Positions 1-5,333 are shown, numbered from the stretch's first letter. The stretch is DNA of 7,032 nt from Gammaproteobacteria bacterium (GCA_006227085.1 SBFY01000064.1:1-7032); one strand, 5' to 3'. Notes: a model not told the origin generated them from the sequence alone. Program-made: numbers and translations.

Positions 1-126
1 TTCACCCGTTTTGTGCTGGATAACCAGGACAGCATGACCGAGACCGAACTGGCGGCCAAACTCGGGATTACCCGCAAAACGCTGTGGGAGCGTCGCAAGC
101 GGCTGGAAATTCCCCGCAGCAAGTAA
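1..126 (+). CDS. cbrB: C-terminal end of an NtrC-family response regulator, probably CbrB (5' truncated)
   Basis: Only the last 41 codons, in frame 1 to TAA at 124-126, lie in the window. They encode a Fis-type helix-turn-helix: TETELAAKLGITRKTLWERR, followed by KRLEIPRSK and the stop. This is the DNA-binding domain at the end of NtrC-family activators, which drive sigma-54 promoters through an AAA+ domain (not visible here). The name CbrB rests on context: in Pseudomonas the cbrA-cbrB pair lies directly before pcnB-folK-panB-panC, with the CbrB-dependent sigma-54 small RNA CrcZ between cbrB and pcnB, and the same arrangement appears here. CbrA/CbrB is known to sense carbon/nitrogen balance. 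Another NtrC-type regulator such as NtrC itself cannot be excluded from 41 residues. The last GTAAC copy of a possible enhancer overlaps the stop codon. Confidence 0.75.
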   Translation, partial: FTRFVLDNQDSMTETELAAKLGITRKTLWERRKRLEIPRSK

Positions 127-170
127 CCACAACATGGAATATTCGTAACACTAACAGGAAATTCCGTAAC
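123..170 (+). promoter_or_regulatory. Candidate upstream activator sites: phased GTAAC repeats
   Basis: GTAAC occurs at 123-127, 145-149 and 166-170, all in the same orientation and 22 and 21 bp apart, which is close to two helical turns. The last two sit in a longer imperfect direct repeat, GGAATATTCGTAAC (136-149) and GGAAATTCCGTAAC (157-170), identical at 11 of 14 positions. Each copy has a small palindrome before the GTAAC (GAATATTC at 137-144; GGAA-A-TTCC at 157-165). The repeats lie about 100-150 bp upstream of the predicted small-RNA start, the usual distance for an NtrC-type enhancer. I infer that the product of the adjacent regulator gene binds here; no binding data are available. 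Confidence 0.5.
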
Positions 171-213
171 CCTTGTGCCGCCATTTACTGGACAATCCTG
201 CCCATATTATTTT

Positions 214-226
214 TAAATTATTGAAT
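214..226 (-). promoter_or_regulatory. IHF-like site between enhancer and sigma-54 promoter
   Basis: Read on the minus strand the site is ATTCAATAATTTA, which fits the IHF consensus WATCARNNNNTTR with one mismatch (position 2). It lies about 46-58 bp upstream of the predicted start, between the enhancer-like repeats and the -24 element, where DNA bending commonly helps sigma-54 activators loop to the promoter. The surrounding DNA is very AT-rich, so a chance match is quite possible. Confidence 0.35.
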
Positions 227-245
227 TTAAACAATTTTTTAAAGT

Positions 246-261
246 TGGCACGGTAAATGCT
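246..261 (+). promoter_or_regulatory. Sigma-54 (-24/-12) promoter of the small RNA
   Basis: TGGCACGGTAAATGCT matches the sigma-54 consensus TGGCACG-N4-TTGCW, with GG at 247-248 (-24) and GC at 259-260 (-12) at the exact required spacing; the only clear deviation is A for the first T of the -12 box. Transcription should begin near 271-273. RpoN promoters need an NtrC-family activator, and the gene ending at 126 encodes one. The A-rich tract and a rho-independent terminator follow at once, so the promoter most likely serves the small RNA and only secondarily, by read-through, pcnB. Confidence 0.85.
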
Positions 262-271
262 TTGTATACGC

Positions 272-364
272 GCATAATAAGAACAACAAATAACAATAAA
301 AACCGCACAATAAAAACAACAAACAGACCTGGATGGGGGGAAGCGCGAAAGCCTTCCCCTTTTT
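272..364 (+). ncRNA. crcZ: Predicted CrcZ-like Hfq-sequestering small RNA (short form, ~93 nt)
   Basis: The ends are predicted from the sigma-54 promoter (start near 272) and the terminator U-tract (end near 364). The 5' half is almost pure A/C/U and lacks obvious structure. Positions 279-303 read as A-A-N triplets (AAG AAC AAC AAA, one inserted U, AAC AAU AAA AAC), and 309-323 as five more (AAU AAA AAC AAC AAA). Such triplets are the known target of the distal face of Hfq and form the CA motifs of Pseudomonas CrcZ and CrcY. CrcZ is made under CbrB and RpoN control from the cbrB-pcnB gap and titrates Hfq/Crc away from A-rich mRNA leaders, lifting carbon catabolite repression. Position, promoter class and motif content all agree here. 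The oddity is size: about 93 nt against about 400 nt in Pseudomonas. The RNA and its ends are inferred, not observed. No coding role is likely, as no start with a ribosome binding site lies inside it. Confidence 0.72.
337..364 (+). terminator. Rho-independent terminator of the small RNA
   Basis: The stem GGGGAAG (337-343) pairs with CTTCCCC (353-359). Inside it, GC (345-346) pairs with GC (351-352) around a GAAA tetraloop, leaving C344 bulged. Five T residues follow (360-364). This is a strong, compact hairpin with a GNRA loop; its U-tail could also engage the proximal face of Hfq. Confidence 0.85.
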
Positions 365-469
365 ACTTTCTGTCGCTGACTGGCCAGGCCAGGCACCATC
401 GGGGCATCGCGCGTGCTACCATGGCCGCCATCCATCGACCCCACCGCTATCGGGAAACACGAACCGCCC

Positions 470-1849
470 ATGCGCCGCTGGCTTGCCCAACTGCCCTCCC
501 CGATCAGCCGCTGGTTACCTGAGTCTTTCACCCAACCGATGACTGAGACCCTGCCGCAACCCCGCATCATCCCCAGGCCCGAACACGGTATTTCACGCAA
601 GGACATCAGCCCGGAAGCCCTCAAGGTGCTCTACCGCCTGAACGATGCCGGCTTTGATGCCTACCTGGTCGGCGGCGGTGTGCGCGACCTGCTGTTGGGC
701 GGCCACCCAAAGGATTTCGACGTCGCCACCAATGCCACCCCGGAAGAAGTGCGCGAACTGTTCCGCAACAGCCGCATCGTCGGACGTCGCTTCCGTATTG
801 CCCATGTGCAATTTGGCCGCAACGTGATTGAGGTCACCACTTTCCGCGCCAGCCATGACAGTGCCGAAGAAGGCACGCACCATGCCGTGCAAGCCGATTC
901 CGGCATGCTGCTGCGGGATAACGTATTCGGCAGCATCGCCGAGGATGCCTTGCGCCGCGATTTCACGATCAACGCCTTGTATTACTCGATCCGTGATTTT
1001 TCCCTATGGGATTTCACAGGTGCGCTGGAAGACCTGGAAAACCGCCGATTACGCATCATTGGCGACCCCGCCACGCGCTACCGTGAAGACCCGGTTCGCA
1101 TCCTGCGTGCGCTGCGCTTTGCCGCCAAACTGGGTTTCACCCTCGAACCGGCCACGGCCGCCCCGATCAGCACACTGAAGTCAATGCTGGAAAACATTGC
1201 ACCAGCCCGCCTGTTTGATGAGATCCTGAAACTCTTCATGAGCGGCCATGGCGTGGCGACCTGGCAGCAAGTCACACACCACGACGTGCTGCGCCACCTG
1301 ATGCCGGCGACCGCCCATGCCATTGCGCAAGGTCCAGCCTGGGTGAGCGCCTTGATTGAACAAGCCCTCGCCAACACGGACCAACGCATCGCTGAAGACA
1401 AGCCCGTCACGCCAGCATTCCTCTATGCCAGCCTGTTGTGGCCAGCCGTTGCCCTGCGCATGGCAGCATTACAGGAAACCCTGCCGCCGATGGATGCCTA
1501 TCGTCGTGCTGCTGATGAGGTCCTGCACCAACAGCTACGCCACATCACTATCCCCAAACGCTTCTCCCTCCCCATGCGCGAGATCTGGGACATGCAATGG
1601 CGGCTGGCGCGACGCACCCCCAAAAGTGCCGCCACCCTGCTCACCAACCCACGCTTCCGTGCCGGCTATGACTTCCTGCTGTTGCGCGAAAGTGCCGGCG
1701 AACTCCCGGCCGGGCTGGGTGATTGGTGGACGGAGTTCCAGCAAGCCAACAGTGAGGAACAAGGGCAGCTGCTACAGCAAGCCAAAACCCCCGGCCAACG
1801 CCGCCCACGTAACCGGCGGCGCCCGCGCACCCGCAAACCACGCGCATGA
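470..1849 (+). CDS. pcnB: Poly(A) polymerase I
   Basis: PcnB adds 3' poly(A) tails to RNA and so promotes degradation of mRNAs and regulatory RNAs. With the ATG at 470 the protein has 459 residues, normal for the family. The nucleotidyltransferase head shows GGGVRD (68-73), the metal-binding DFD (82-84) in the context PKDFDVATNATP, and RRDFTINALYY from about 162. The RNA-binding core follows (RYREDPVRILRALRFAAKL about 203-221). NPRFRAGYDFLLLRESAGE at about 393-411 is typical of PcnB rather than of CCA-adding enzymes, and the tail (443-459) is rich in arginine, as in other PcnB proteins. The start is uncertain: no good Shine-Dalgarno lies before ATG 470, ATG 539 or GTG 413. I prefer 470 because MRRWLAQLPSPISRWL resembles the basic, amphipathic PcnB N-terminus. 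No clear sigma-70 promoter is seen in 365-469. The stop overlaps the folK start (ATGA), suggesting translational coupling. Confidence 0.93.
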   Translation: MRRWLAQLPSPISRWLPESFTQPMTETLPQPRIIPRPEHGISRKDISPEALKVLYRLNDAGFDAYLVGGGVRDLLLGGHPKDFDVATNATPEEVRELFRNSRIVGRRFRIAHVQFGRNVIEVTTFRASHDSAEEGTHHAVQADSGMLLRDNVFGSIAEDALRRDFTINALYYSIRDFSLWDFTGALEDLENRRLRIIGDPATRYREDPVRILRALRFAAKLGFTLEPATAAPISTLKSMLENIAPARLFDEILKLFMSGHGVATWQQVTHHDVLRHLMPATAHAIAQGPAWVSALIEQALANTDQRIAEDKPVTPAFLYASLLWPAVALRMAALQETLPPMDAYRRAADEVLHQQLRHITIPKRFSLPMREIWDMQWRLARRTPKSAATLLTNPRFRAGYDFLLLRESAGELPAGLGDWWTEFQQANSEEQGQLLQQAKTPGQRRPRNRRRPRTRKPRA

Positions 1850-2331
1850 CCACTGCCTACATCGGTATCGGCAGCAACCTCGACCAACCCTTGCAGCAGG
1901 TGCAGGCCGCCATCACCGCCCTGTCACAACTGCCACAGTCACGCCTCGTCGCACATTCCCCCTGGTATGGCAGCACCGCCATTGGCCCTGGCCAGCAAGC
2001 CGACTACGTCAACGGCGTCGCCGAACTGGATACCCGGCTGTCCGCGCATGACCTGCTGGATGCCCTGCAGGCCATTGAACAATCGCAAGGGCGCGTCCGC
2101 AGCGAACGCTGGGGAGCACGCACCCTGGACCTTGATATACTGCTGTACGGGCAGCAACCGATGGCTGATACACGTTTGGTCGTCCCCCATCCCCGCATGC
2201 TGGAACGCCCATTCGTGTTGCAACCCCTGCTGGCACTGGCGCCAGCACTTGTGCTGCCCGATGGCAGCTACCTGCGTGATCGCGCAGCCGCTGCCGGCAC
2301 CGAAGGTCTCTGGTTACTGGAGCACGCATGA
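1846..2331 (+). CDS. folK: 6-hydroxymethyl-7,8-dihydropterin pyrophosphokinase (HPPK)
   Basis: FolK transfers pyrophosphate from ATP to 6-hydroxymethyl-7,8-dihydropterin, the step before dihydropteroate synthase in folate synthesis; it is a small cytoplasmic enzyme. The 161-residue length is typical. The N-terminus AYIGIGSNL is the family start motif, and the signature RWGARTLDLDILLYG (88-102) contains the two magnesium-binding aspartates D95 and D97. VPHPRMLERPFVLQPLLALAP completes the C-terminal fold. The ATG at 1846 overlaps the pcnB stop by ATGA, and its own TGA overlaps the next gene in the same way, so translation of all three genes is probably coupled. Its folate product route feeds the cofactor (5,10-methylene-THF) used by PanB two genes downstream. 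Nothing is missing or unusual in the protein. Confidence 0.95.
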   Translation: MTTAYIGIGSNLDQPLQQVQAAITALSQLPQSRLVAHSPWYGSTAIGPGQQADYVNGVAELDTRLSAHDLLDALQAIEQSQGRVRSERWGARTLDLDILLYGQQPMADTRLVVPHPRMLERPFVLQPLLALAPALVLPDGSYLRDRAAAAGTEGLWLLEHA

Positions 2332-3014
2332 ACGCGAATGCCTTGCAGGAAAACCCGCCCCTTCCCGGCATTGCCCAACTGCCACGGTTCATCACCATTG
2401 AGGGCCCGATCGGGGTCGGCAAGACTTCACTCGCCCGCCGTATCGCCAATGCATTCAACTACCAGGCCCTGCTGGAGCAGGCCGATGAAAACCCGTTCCT
2501 GAAGGATTTCTACCGCGACCGCAAGCAACACGCGCTCGCCACCCAGTTGTTCTTCCTGTTCCAGCGCTCCCGGCAACTGCAGGAATTGCGGCAAGACGAC
2601 CTGTTCGAGCCGATCCGCGTGTCCGATTTCCTGATCGAGAAAGACCGCCTGTTTGCCGAACTTACCCTGGGCGAGCACGAGTTAGCCTTGTACCAGCAGG
2701 TTTACGACAACCTGGCCATTGATGCGCCGAAACCGGACCTGGTGATCTACCTGCAAGCCCCGGTCGACACCTTGCTGCGCCGCATCCAGCAGCGCGGCAT
2801 CGGCATGGAGCAAACCATCGGCCGTGACTACCTGGAAGCCCTCAATGCGGCCTACAGCCAGTTCTTCCTGTATTACGATGCCTCACCCTTGCTGGTCATC
2901 AATGCCGAACAAATTGATCCCGTGCATAACGATCGCCATTTCCAGCAACTCATGGAATACTTGCCGACCGTGCGCAGGGGCCGGCATTATTACAACCCCT
3001 CGTTTTTCAACTGA
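2328..3014 (+). CDS. Deoxynucleoside kinase (dNK/dCK/dGK family)
   Basis: This 228-residue protein belongs to the deoxyadenosine/deoxycytidine/deoxyguanosine kinase family, cytoplasmic enzymes that phosphorylate deoxynucleosides to 5'-monophosphates using NTP for salvage. A P-loop, GPIGVGKTS, lies at 26-34 after a short N-terminal extension. Next come ENPFLKDFYRD (54-64), the substrate/metal segment SDFLIEKDRLFA (99-110, with the ExDR-like signature), PDLVIYLQAP (136-145) and the arginine-rich lid RRIQQRG (151-157). The preferred nucleoside cannot be read from these motifs, so I give no symbol. The start overlaps the folK stop (ATGA), and panB begins 9 bp after the stop, so it is embedded in the operon. 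From memory, the Pseudomonas cluster does not have this gene between folK and panB, although I believe other gammaproteobacteria do. Confidence 0.88.
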   Translation: MNANALQENPPLPGIAQLPRFITIEGPIGVGKTSLARRIANAFNYQALLEQADENPFLKDFYRDRKQHALATQLFFLFQRSRQLQELRQDDLFEPIRVSDFLIEKDRLFAELTLGEHELALYQQVYDNLAIDAPKPDLVIYLQAPVDTLLRRIQQRGIGMEQTIGRDYLEALNAAYSQFFLYYDASPLLVINAEQIDPVHNDRHFQQLMEYLPTVRRGRHYYNPSFFN

Positions 3015-3023
3015 GACCGATCC

Positions 3024-3812
3024 ATGGCCGTTACCCTTCACAGCCTGCAAGAGCGCAAGCGCCAACGCGAACGCTTCGCCGTCATCACGGCTTACGATGC
3101 CACTTTCGCGCGCGCTGTCTGTGACGCAGGTGCCGAGGTCATCCTGGTGGGCGACTCGCTGGGCATGGTGTTGCAAGGACAGGACTCCACCTTGCCGGTC
3201 ACCATCGAGCAAATGGCTTATCACACCGCCGCCGTTACGCGCGGCAATACCGGTGCCCTGATCATCGCCGACATGCCATTCATGAGTTATGACACCCCGC
3301 AACATGCCTGCCTGCATGCCGCCAGCCTGATGCGTGCCGGCGCACACATGGTGAAACTGGAAGGTGGCCACTGGCTGGCCGAGACCGTCACCGCACTGGT
3401 TCGCAACGGCATCCCTGTCTGTGCACACCTGGGCCTGACACCGCAATCGGTTAATGTGTTTGGTGGCTACCGCGTGCAAGGCCGCGATGAGGCTGCAGCA
3501 GGACAGATCGAAGCCGACGCCCTGGCCCTGCAAGCGGCCGGCGCCAGCCTGCTGGTACTGGAATGCGTACCGACACCCCTGGCGTCACGGATCACCCAGC
3601 AACTGTCTATCCCGGTCATCGGGATCGGCGCCGGCAACGGCACCGATGCCCAGGTGCTGGTGCTGCACGACCTGCTCGGCCTGAACCCGAAACCCGCCCG
3701 CTTCGTACACAACTTCATGGAAGGCCAGTCCAGCATCCAGGATGCCTTGGCTGCCTATGTTGCCGCGGTCAAGGATGGCAGCTTTCCCGGCCCTGAACAC
3801 TCCTTCAACTGA
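3024..3812 (+). CDS. panB: 3-methyl-2-oxobutanoate hydroxymethyltransferase (ketopantoate synthase)
   Basis: PanB transfers a hydroxymethyl group from 5,10-methylenetetrahydrofolate to 2-oxoisovalerate, giving ketopantoate, the first committed step of pantothenate and CoA synthesis. The protein has 262 residues, the usual size for this (beta/alpha)8 enzyme. Residues equivalent to the magnesium ligands and active-site groups are in place: D44 (VGDSLGM), D83 (IADMPF), K111 and E113 (VKLEGG) and E180 (LVLECVP). AHLGLTPQSVNVFGGY and GIGAGNGTDAQVLVLHDLLGL are further family signatures. The ATG at 3024 fits the conserved MAVTLHSLQ start, although the ribosome binding site is weak. It follows the kinase gene by 9 bp and precedes panC by 20 bp, so it is almost certainly co-transcribed with both. 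Confidence 0.97.
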   Translation: MAVTLHSLQERKRQRERFAVITAYDATFARAVCDAGAEVILVGDSLGMVLQGQDSTLPVTIEQMAYHTAAVTRGNTGALIIADMPFMSYDTPQHACLHAASLMRAGAHMVKLEGGHWLAETVTALVRNGIPVCAHLGLTPQSVNVFGGYRVQGRDEAAAGQIEADALALQAAGASLLVLECVPTPLASRITQQLSIPVIGIGAGNGTDAQVLVLHDLLGLNPKPARFVHNFMEGQSSIQDALAAYVAAVKDGSFPGPEHSFN

Positions 3813-3832
3813 CCAGCCGTACGGATCAGTCC

Positions 3833-4684
3833 ATGCAGACATTCACCAGCGTTTCCATCTTGCGCGCCGCTGTGCGCGAGCATCGCCAGAAGGGCCGCAC
3901 CGTGGCCTTCGTACCCACCATGGGCAACCTCCACGAAGGTCACCTGGAACTGGTGCGCCGCGCCAAGGATATGGCCGATCGCGTGGTGGTCAGCATTTTC
4001 GTGAACCCGATGCAGTTTGGTGCCAATGAGGACTTGTCGCGTTACCCGCGCACGCCCAAGGAAGACACCGCCATGCTGGTGGCCGAAGGTGTCCATCACC
4101 TGTTCCTGCCCAGCGTGGAGGAAATGTATCCCGGCGGGCTGGAACAGCAAGTACGCGTATCCGTCCCCGGCATCAGCAACATCCTCTGTGGCGCCGAACG
4201 ACCCGGGCATTTTGATGGTGTCGCTACGGTGGTCAGCAAGCTGTTCAACATGGTCGACCCGGATATTGCCGTTTTCGGCCAGAAAGATTTCCAGCAGCTG
4301 GCCATTATCCGCCAGCTGACCCGGGACCTGAATTTCCCGATCCGCATTGAAGGCGTGGAAACAGCACGGGCTGGCGACGGCCTGGCCCTGAGTTCACGGA
4401 ACGGGTACCTCAGCCAGGAACAGCGTGCCAAGGCACCGGCCCTCTATGCCACCTTGTGCAGCACGCGGGATGCCATCGCCAACGGCCAGCGGGATTACCC
4501 GGCACTGGAGCAGGCCGCACGGGAAGCCTTGGCCCACGCCGGTTTCCAGCCCGGCTACTATGAAATCCGCGATGCCGGCACCCTGGCAAAACCGGATGCT
4601 GAATGTGGAGAAATCGTCATCCTGGCCAGTGCTACGATGGGTAACACCCGCCTGATTGACAATGTTACACTGGTGTTACCCTGA
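3833..4684 (+). CDS. panC: Pantoate--beta-alanine ligase (pantothenate synthetase)
   Basis: PanC condenses pantoate with beta-alanine, using ATP through a pantoyl-adenylate, to make pantothenate. The 283-residue length is standard. PTMGNLHEGHL (28-38) contains the HxGH-type adenylation motif (H34, H37). SIFVNPMQFG (54-63), RPGHFDGVATVVSKLF (123-138), GQKD (149-152) and the KMSKS-like LSSRNGYL (186-193) follow at the expected places. The start at 3833 gives the usual N-terminus MQTFTSVSILR; the ribosome binding site before it is weak, so coupling to panB is likely. Beta-alanine would come from PanD, encoded next. The final codons contain half of a 10-bp inverted repeat that ends at the stop codon. 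Confidence 0.97.
   Translation: MQTFTSVSILRAAVREHRQKGRTVAFVPTMGNLHEGHLELVRRAKDMADRVVVSIFVNPMQFGANEDLSRYPRTPKEDTAMLVAEGVHHLFLPSVEEMYPGGLEQQVRVSVPGISNILCGAERPGHFDGVATVVSKLFNMVDPDIAVFGQKDFQQLAIIRQLTRDLNFPIRIEGVETARAGDGLALSSRNGYLSQEQRAKAPALYATLCSTRDAIANGQRDYPALEQAAREALAHAGFQPGYYEIRDAGTLAKPDAECGEIVILASATMGNTRLIDNVTLVLP
4639..4681 (+). repeat. Perfect 10-bp inverted repeat at the 3' end of panC
   Basis: GGGTAACACC (4639-4648) and GGTGTTACCC (4672-4681) are perfect inverted repeats separated by 23 nt. A further TGTTAC at 4663-4668 could pair with GTAACA of the left arm, so two alternative hairpins are possible. No T-run follows, so this is not a standard rho-independent terminator. It could protect the panBC message 3' end or mark a processing site; both are guesses. 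Confidence 0.5.
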
Positions 4685-4687
4685 GTA

Positions 4688-4716
4688 TTGAACGAGGTGG
4701 GCAGTTACGGCATACT
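4688..4716 (+). promoter_or_regulatory. panD: Possible sigma-70 promoter for panD
   Basis: TTGAAC (4688-4693) and CATACT (4711-4716) resemble -35 and -10 boxes, each matching four of six consensus bases, with a 17-bp spacer. Transcription would begin near 4723, leaving a leader of roughly 87 nt before panD. The -10 box lies within the loop of a GC-rich dyad (4696-4703 with 4717-4724). A promoter would make sense given the 125-bp gap after panC, but the match is modest. Confidence 0.35.
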
Positions 4717-4736
4717 TGCCCGCCATTGTGCAACCC

Positions 4737-4753
4737 GAACGGACAGTCTGTTC
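4737..4753. promoter_or_regulatory. Operator-like 17-bp palindrome upstream of panD
   Basis: GAACGGACAGTCTGTTC is symmetrical about A4745, with seven of eight arm positions complementary. It is followed directly by a second small palindrome, CAAAATTTG (4753-4761). The single-base centre makes an RNA hairpin awkward and a dimeric protein-binding site more plausible. It would lie at about +15 to +31 of the possible panD promoter. No known operator is recognised. Confidence 0.35.
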
Positions 4754-4795
4754 AAAATTTGACCAGTGGCATATCGTAACCACGGGTCCAGAACC

Positions 4796-4802
4796 GGAAG
4801 GA
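4796..4802 (+). promoter_or_regulatory. panD: Strong ribosome binding site of panD
   Basis: GGAAGGA ends 7 nt before the ATG at 4810. It is the best Shine-Dalgarno in the pan cluster; panB and panC have weak ones. This fixes the panD start and suggests independent translation. Confidence 0.8.
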
Positions 4803-4809
4803 TCAGCGT

Positions 4810-5190
4810 ATGCAATCAACCATGCTGAAGGCGAAATTGCACCAGGCGCGCGTTACCCATTCCGTACTGGAGTACGAAGGCTCCTGTGCTATTGATGGCG
4901 AATTGCTGGACATGGCCGGTATCCACGAGTACGAGCAAATCCAGATCTACAACATGGCGAATGGTGCACGCTTCACCACCTATGCCATTCGTGGCGAAGA
5001 AGGCTCACGCATGATTTCCGTGAACGGCGCTGCTGCCCACATGGCCAATGTCGGCGACCGCGTCATCATTTGCGCGTATGCCGGTTACAGCCAGGCCGAA
5101 CTGCTGAATTACAAGCCGCGCCTGATCTACCTGCAGGAAGGCAATATCGTCAGCCATTCCAGCAATGCCATTCCGGTACAAGTGGCGTAA
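4810..5190 (+). CDS. panD: Aspartate 1-decarboxylase, pyruvoyl-dependent proenzyme
   Basis: PanD decarboxylates L-aspartate to beta-alanine, the amine substrate of PanC. It is made as an inactive chain that cleaves itself between G24 and S25; S25 becomes the catalytic pyruvoyl group. The cleavage site EGSCAID is intact (23-29), as are the active-site residues R54, Y58 (GARFTTYAI) and N72 (ISVNGAAAH). The 126-residue length and the ending AIPVQVA are typical of the family. In Enterobacterales maturation is helped by PanZ/PanM; no such gene lies in this window, and outside that order self-cleavage usually suffices. A 125-bp gap separates it from panC and a terminator follows, so it may be the last gene of the operon or a separate unit. 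Confidence 0.97.
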   Translation: MQSTMLKAKLHQARVTHSVLEYEGSCAIDGELLDMAGIHEYEQIQIYNMANGARFTTYAIRGEEGSRMISVNGAAAHMANVGDRVIICAYAGYSQAELLNYKPRLIYLQEGNIVSHSSNAIPVQVA

Positions 5191-5206
5191 GCAACCCCGC
5201 TCCCTG

Positions 5207-5231
5207 AAACCCCTCACATGAGGGGTTTTTT
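5207..5231 (+). terminator. Rho-independent terminator after panD
   Basis: AAACCCCTC (5207-5215) pairs perfectly with GAGGGGTTT (5220-5228) around the loop ACAT, and the T-run continues to 5231. It closes the pan transcription unit and separates it from acs. Confidence 0.92.
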
Positions 5232-5321
5232 ATTGCCCCACGATTCCCACGACCCGACCAACGCGGTTAGATCGTCATGCTCCCAGCGGGTATCATGAAG
5301 CCCTGTTTTTGCAATCGACCC

Positions 5322-5326
5322 AAGGA
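5322..5326 (+). promoter_or_regulatory. acs: Ribosome binding site deciding the acs start
   Basis: AAGGA lies 7 nt before ATG 5334. An in-frame ATG at 5295 would add 13 residues but has no Shine-Dalgarno, so 5334 is preferred. In 5232-5321 I see only a weak promoter candidate (TATCAT at 5291-5296 without a convincing -35) and no A-rich Hfq/Crc-type target near the start codon. Confidence 0.7.
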
Positions 5327-5333
5327 TGTGGCC

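Noticed and set aside
413..469. GTG start giving a 19-residue longer PcnB
   Set aside because: There is no Shine-Dalgarno, the extension does not look like the PcnB N-terminus, and the ATG at 470 gives the usual protein length.
262..522. An 86-codon open frame starting with TTG across the small RNA
   Set aside because: It begins upstream of the predicted transcript start, lacks a ribosome binding site, reads straight through the terminator hairpin and is low-complexity where it covers the A-rich tract.
4696..4724. GGTGGGCA / TGCCCGCC dyad as a terminator after panC
   Set aside because: The stem is credible, with one G-T pair, but it has a 13-nt loop and no T-run after it, so I do not call a terminator.
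4748..4766. CTGT followed by ACCAG upstream of panD as a LexA (SOS) box
   Set aside because: The right half does not match ACAG at the required 8-bp spacing.
4767..4782. TGGCATATCGTAACCA upstream of panD as a second sigma-54 promoter
   Set aside because: It has the TGG of a -24 box but lacks the essential GC at the -12 position.
5295..5333. Upstream in-frame ATG for acs adding 13 residues
   Set aside because: It has no ribosome binding site, whereas ATG 5334 has AAGGA at ideal spacing and gives the usual Acs N-terminus.
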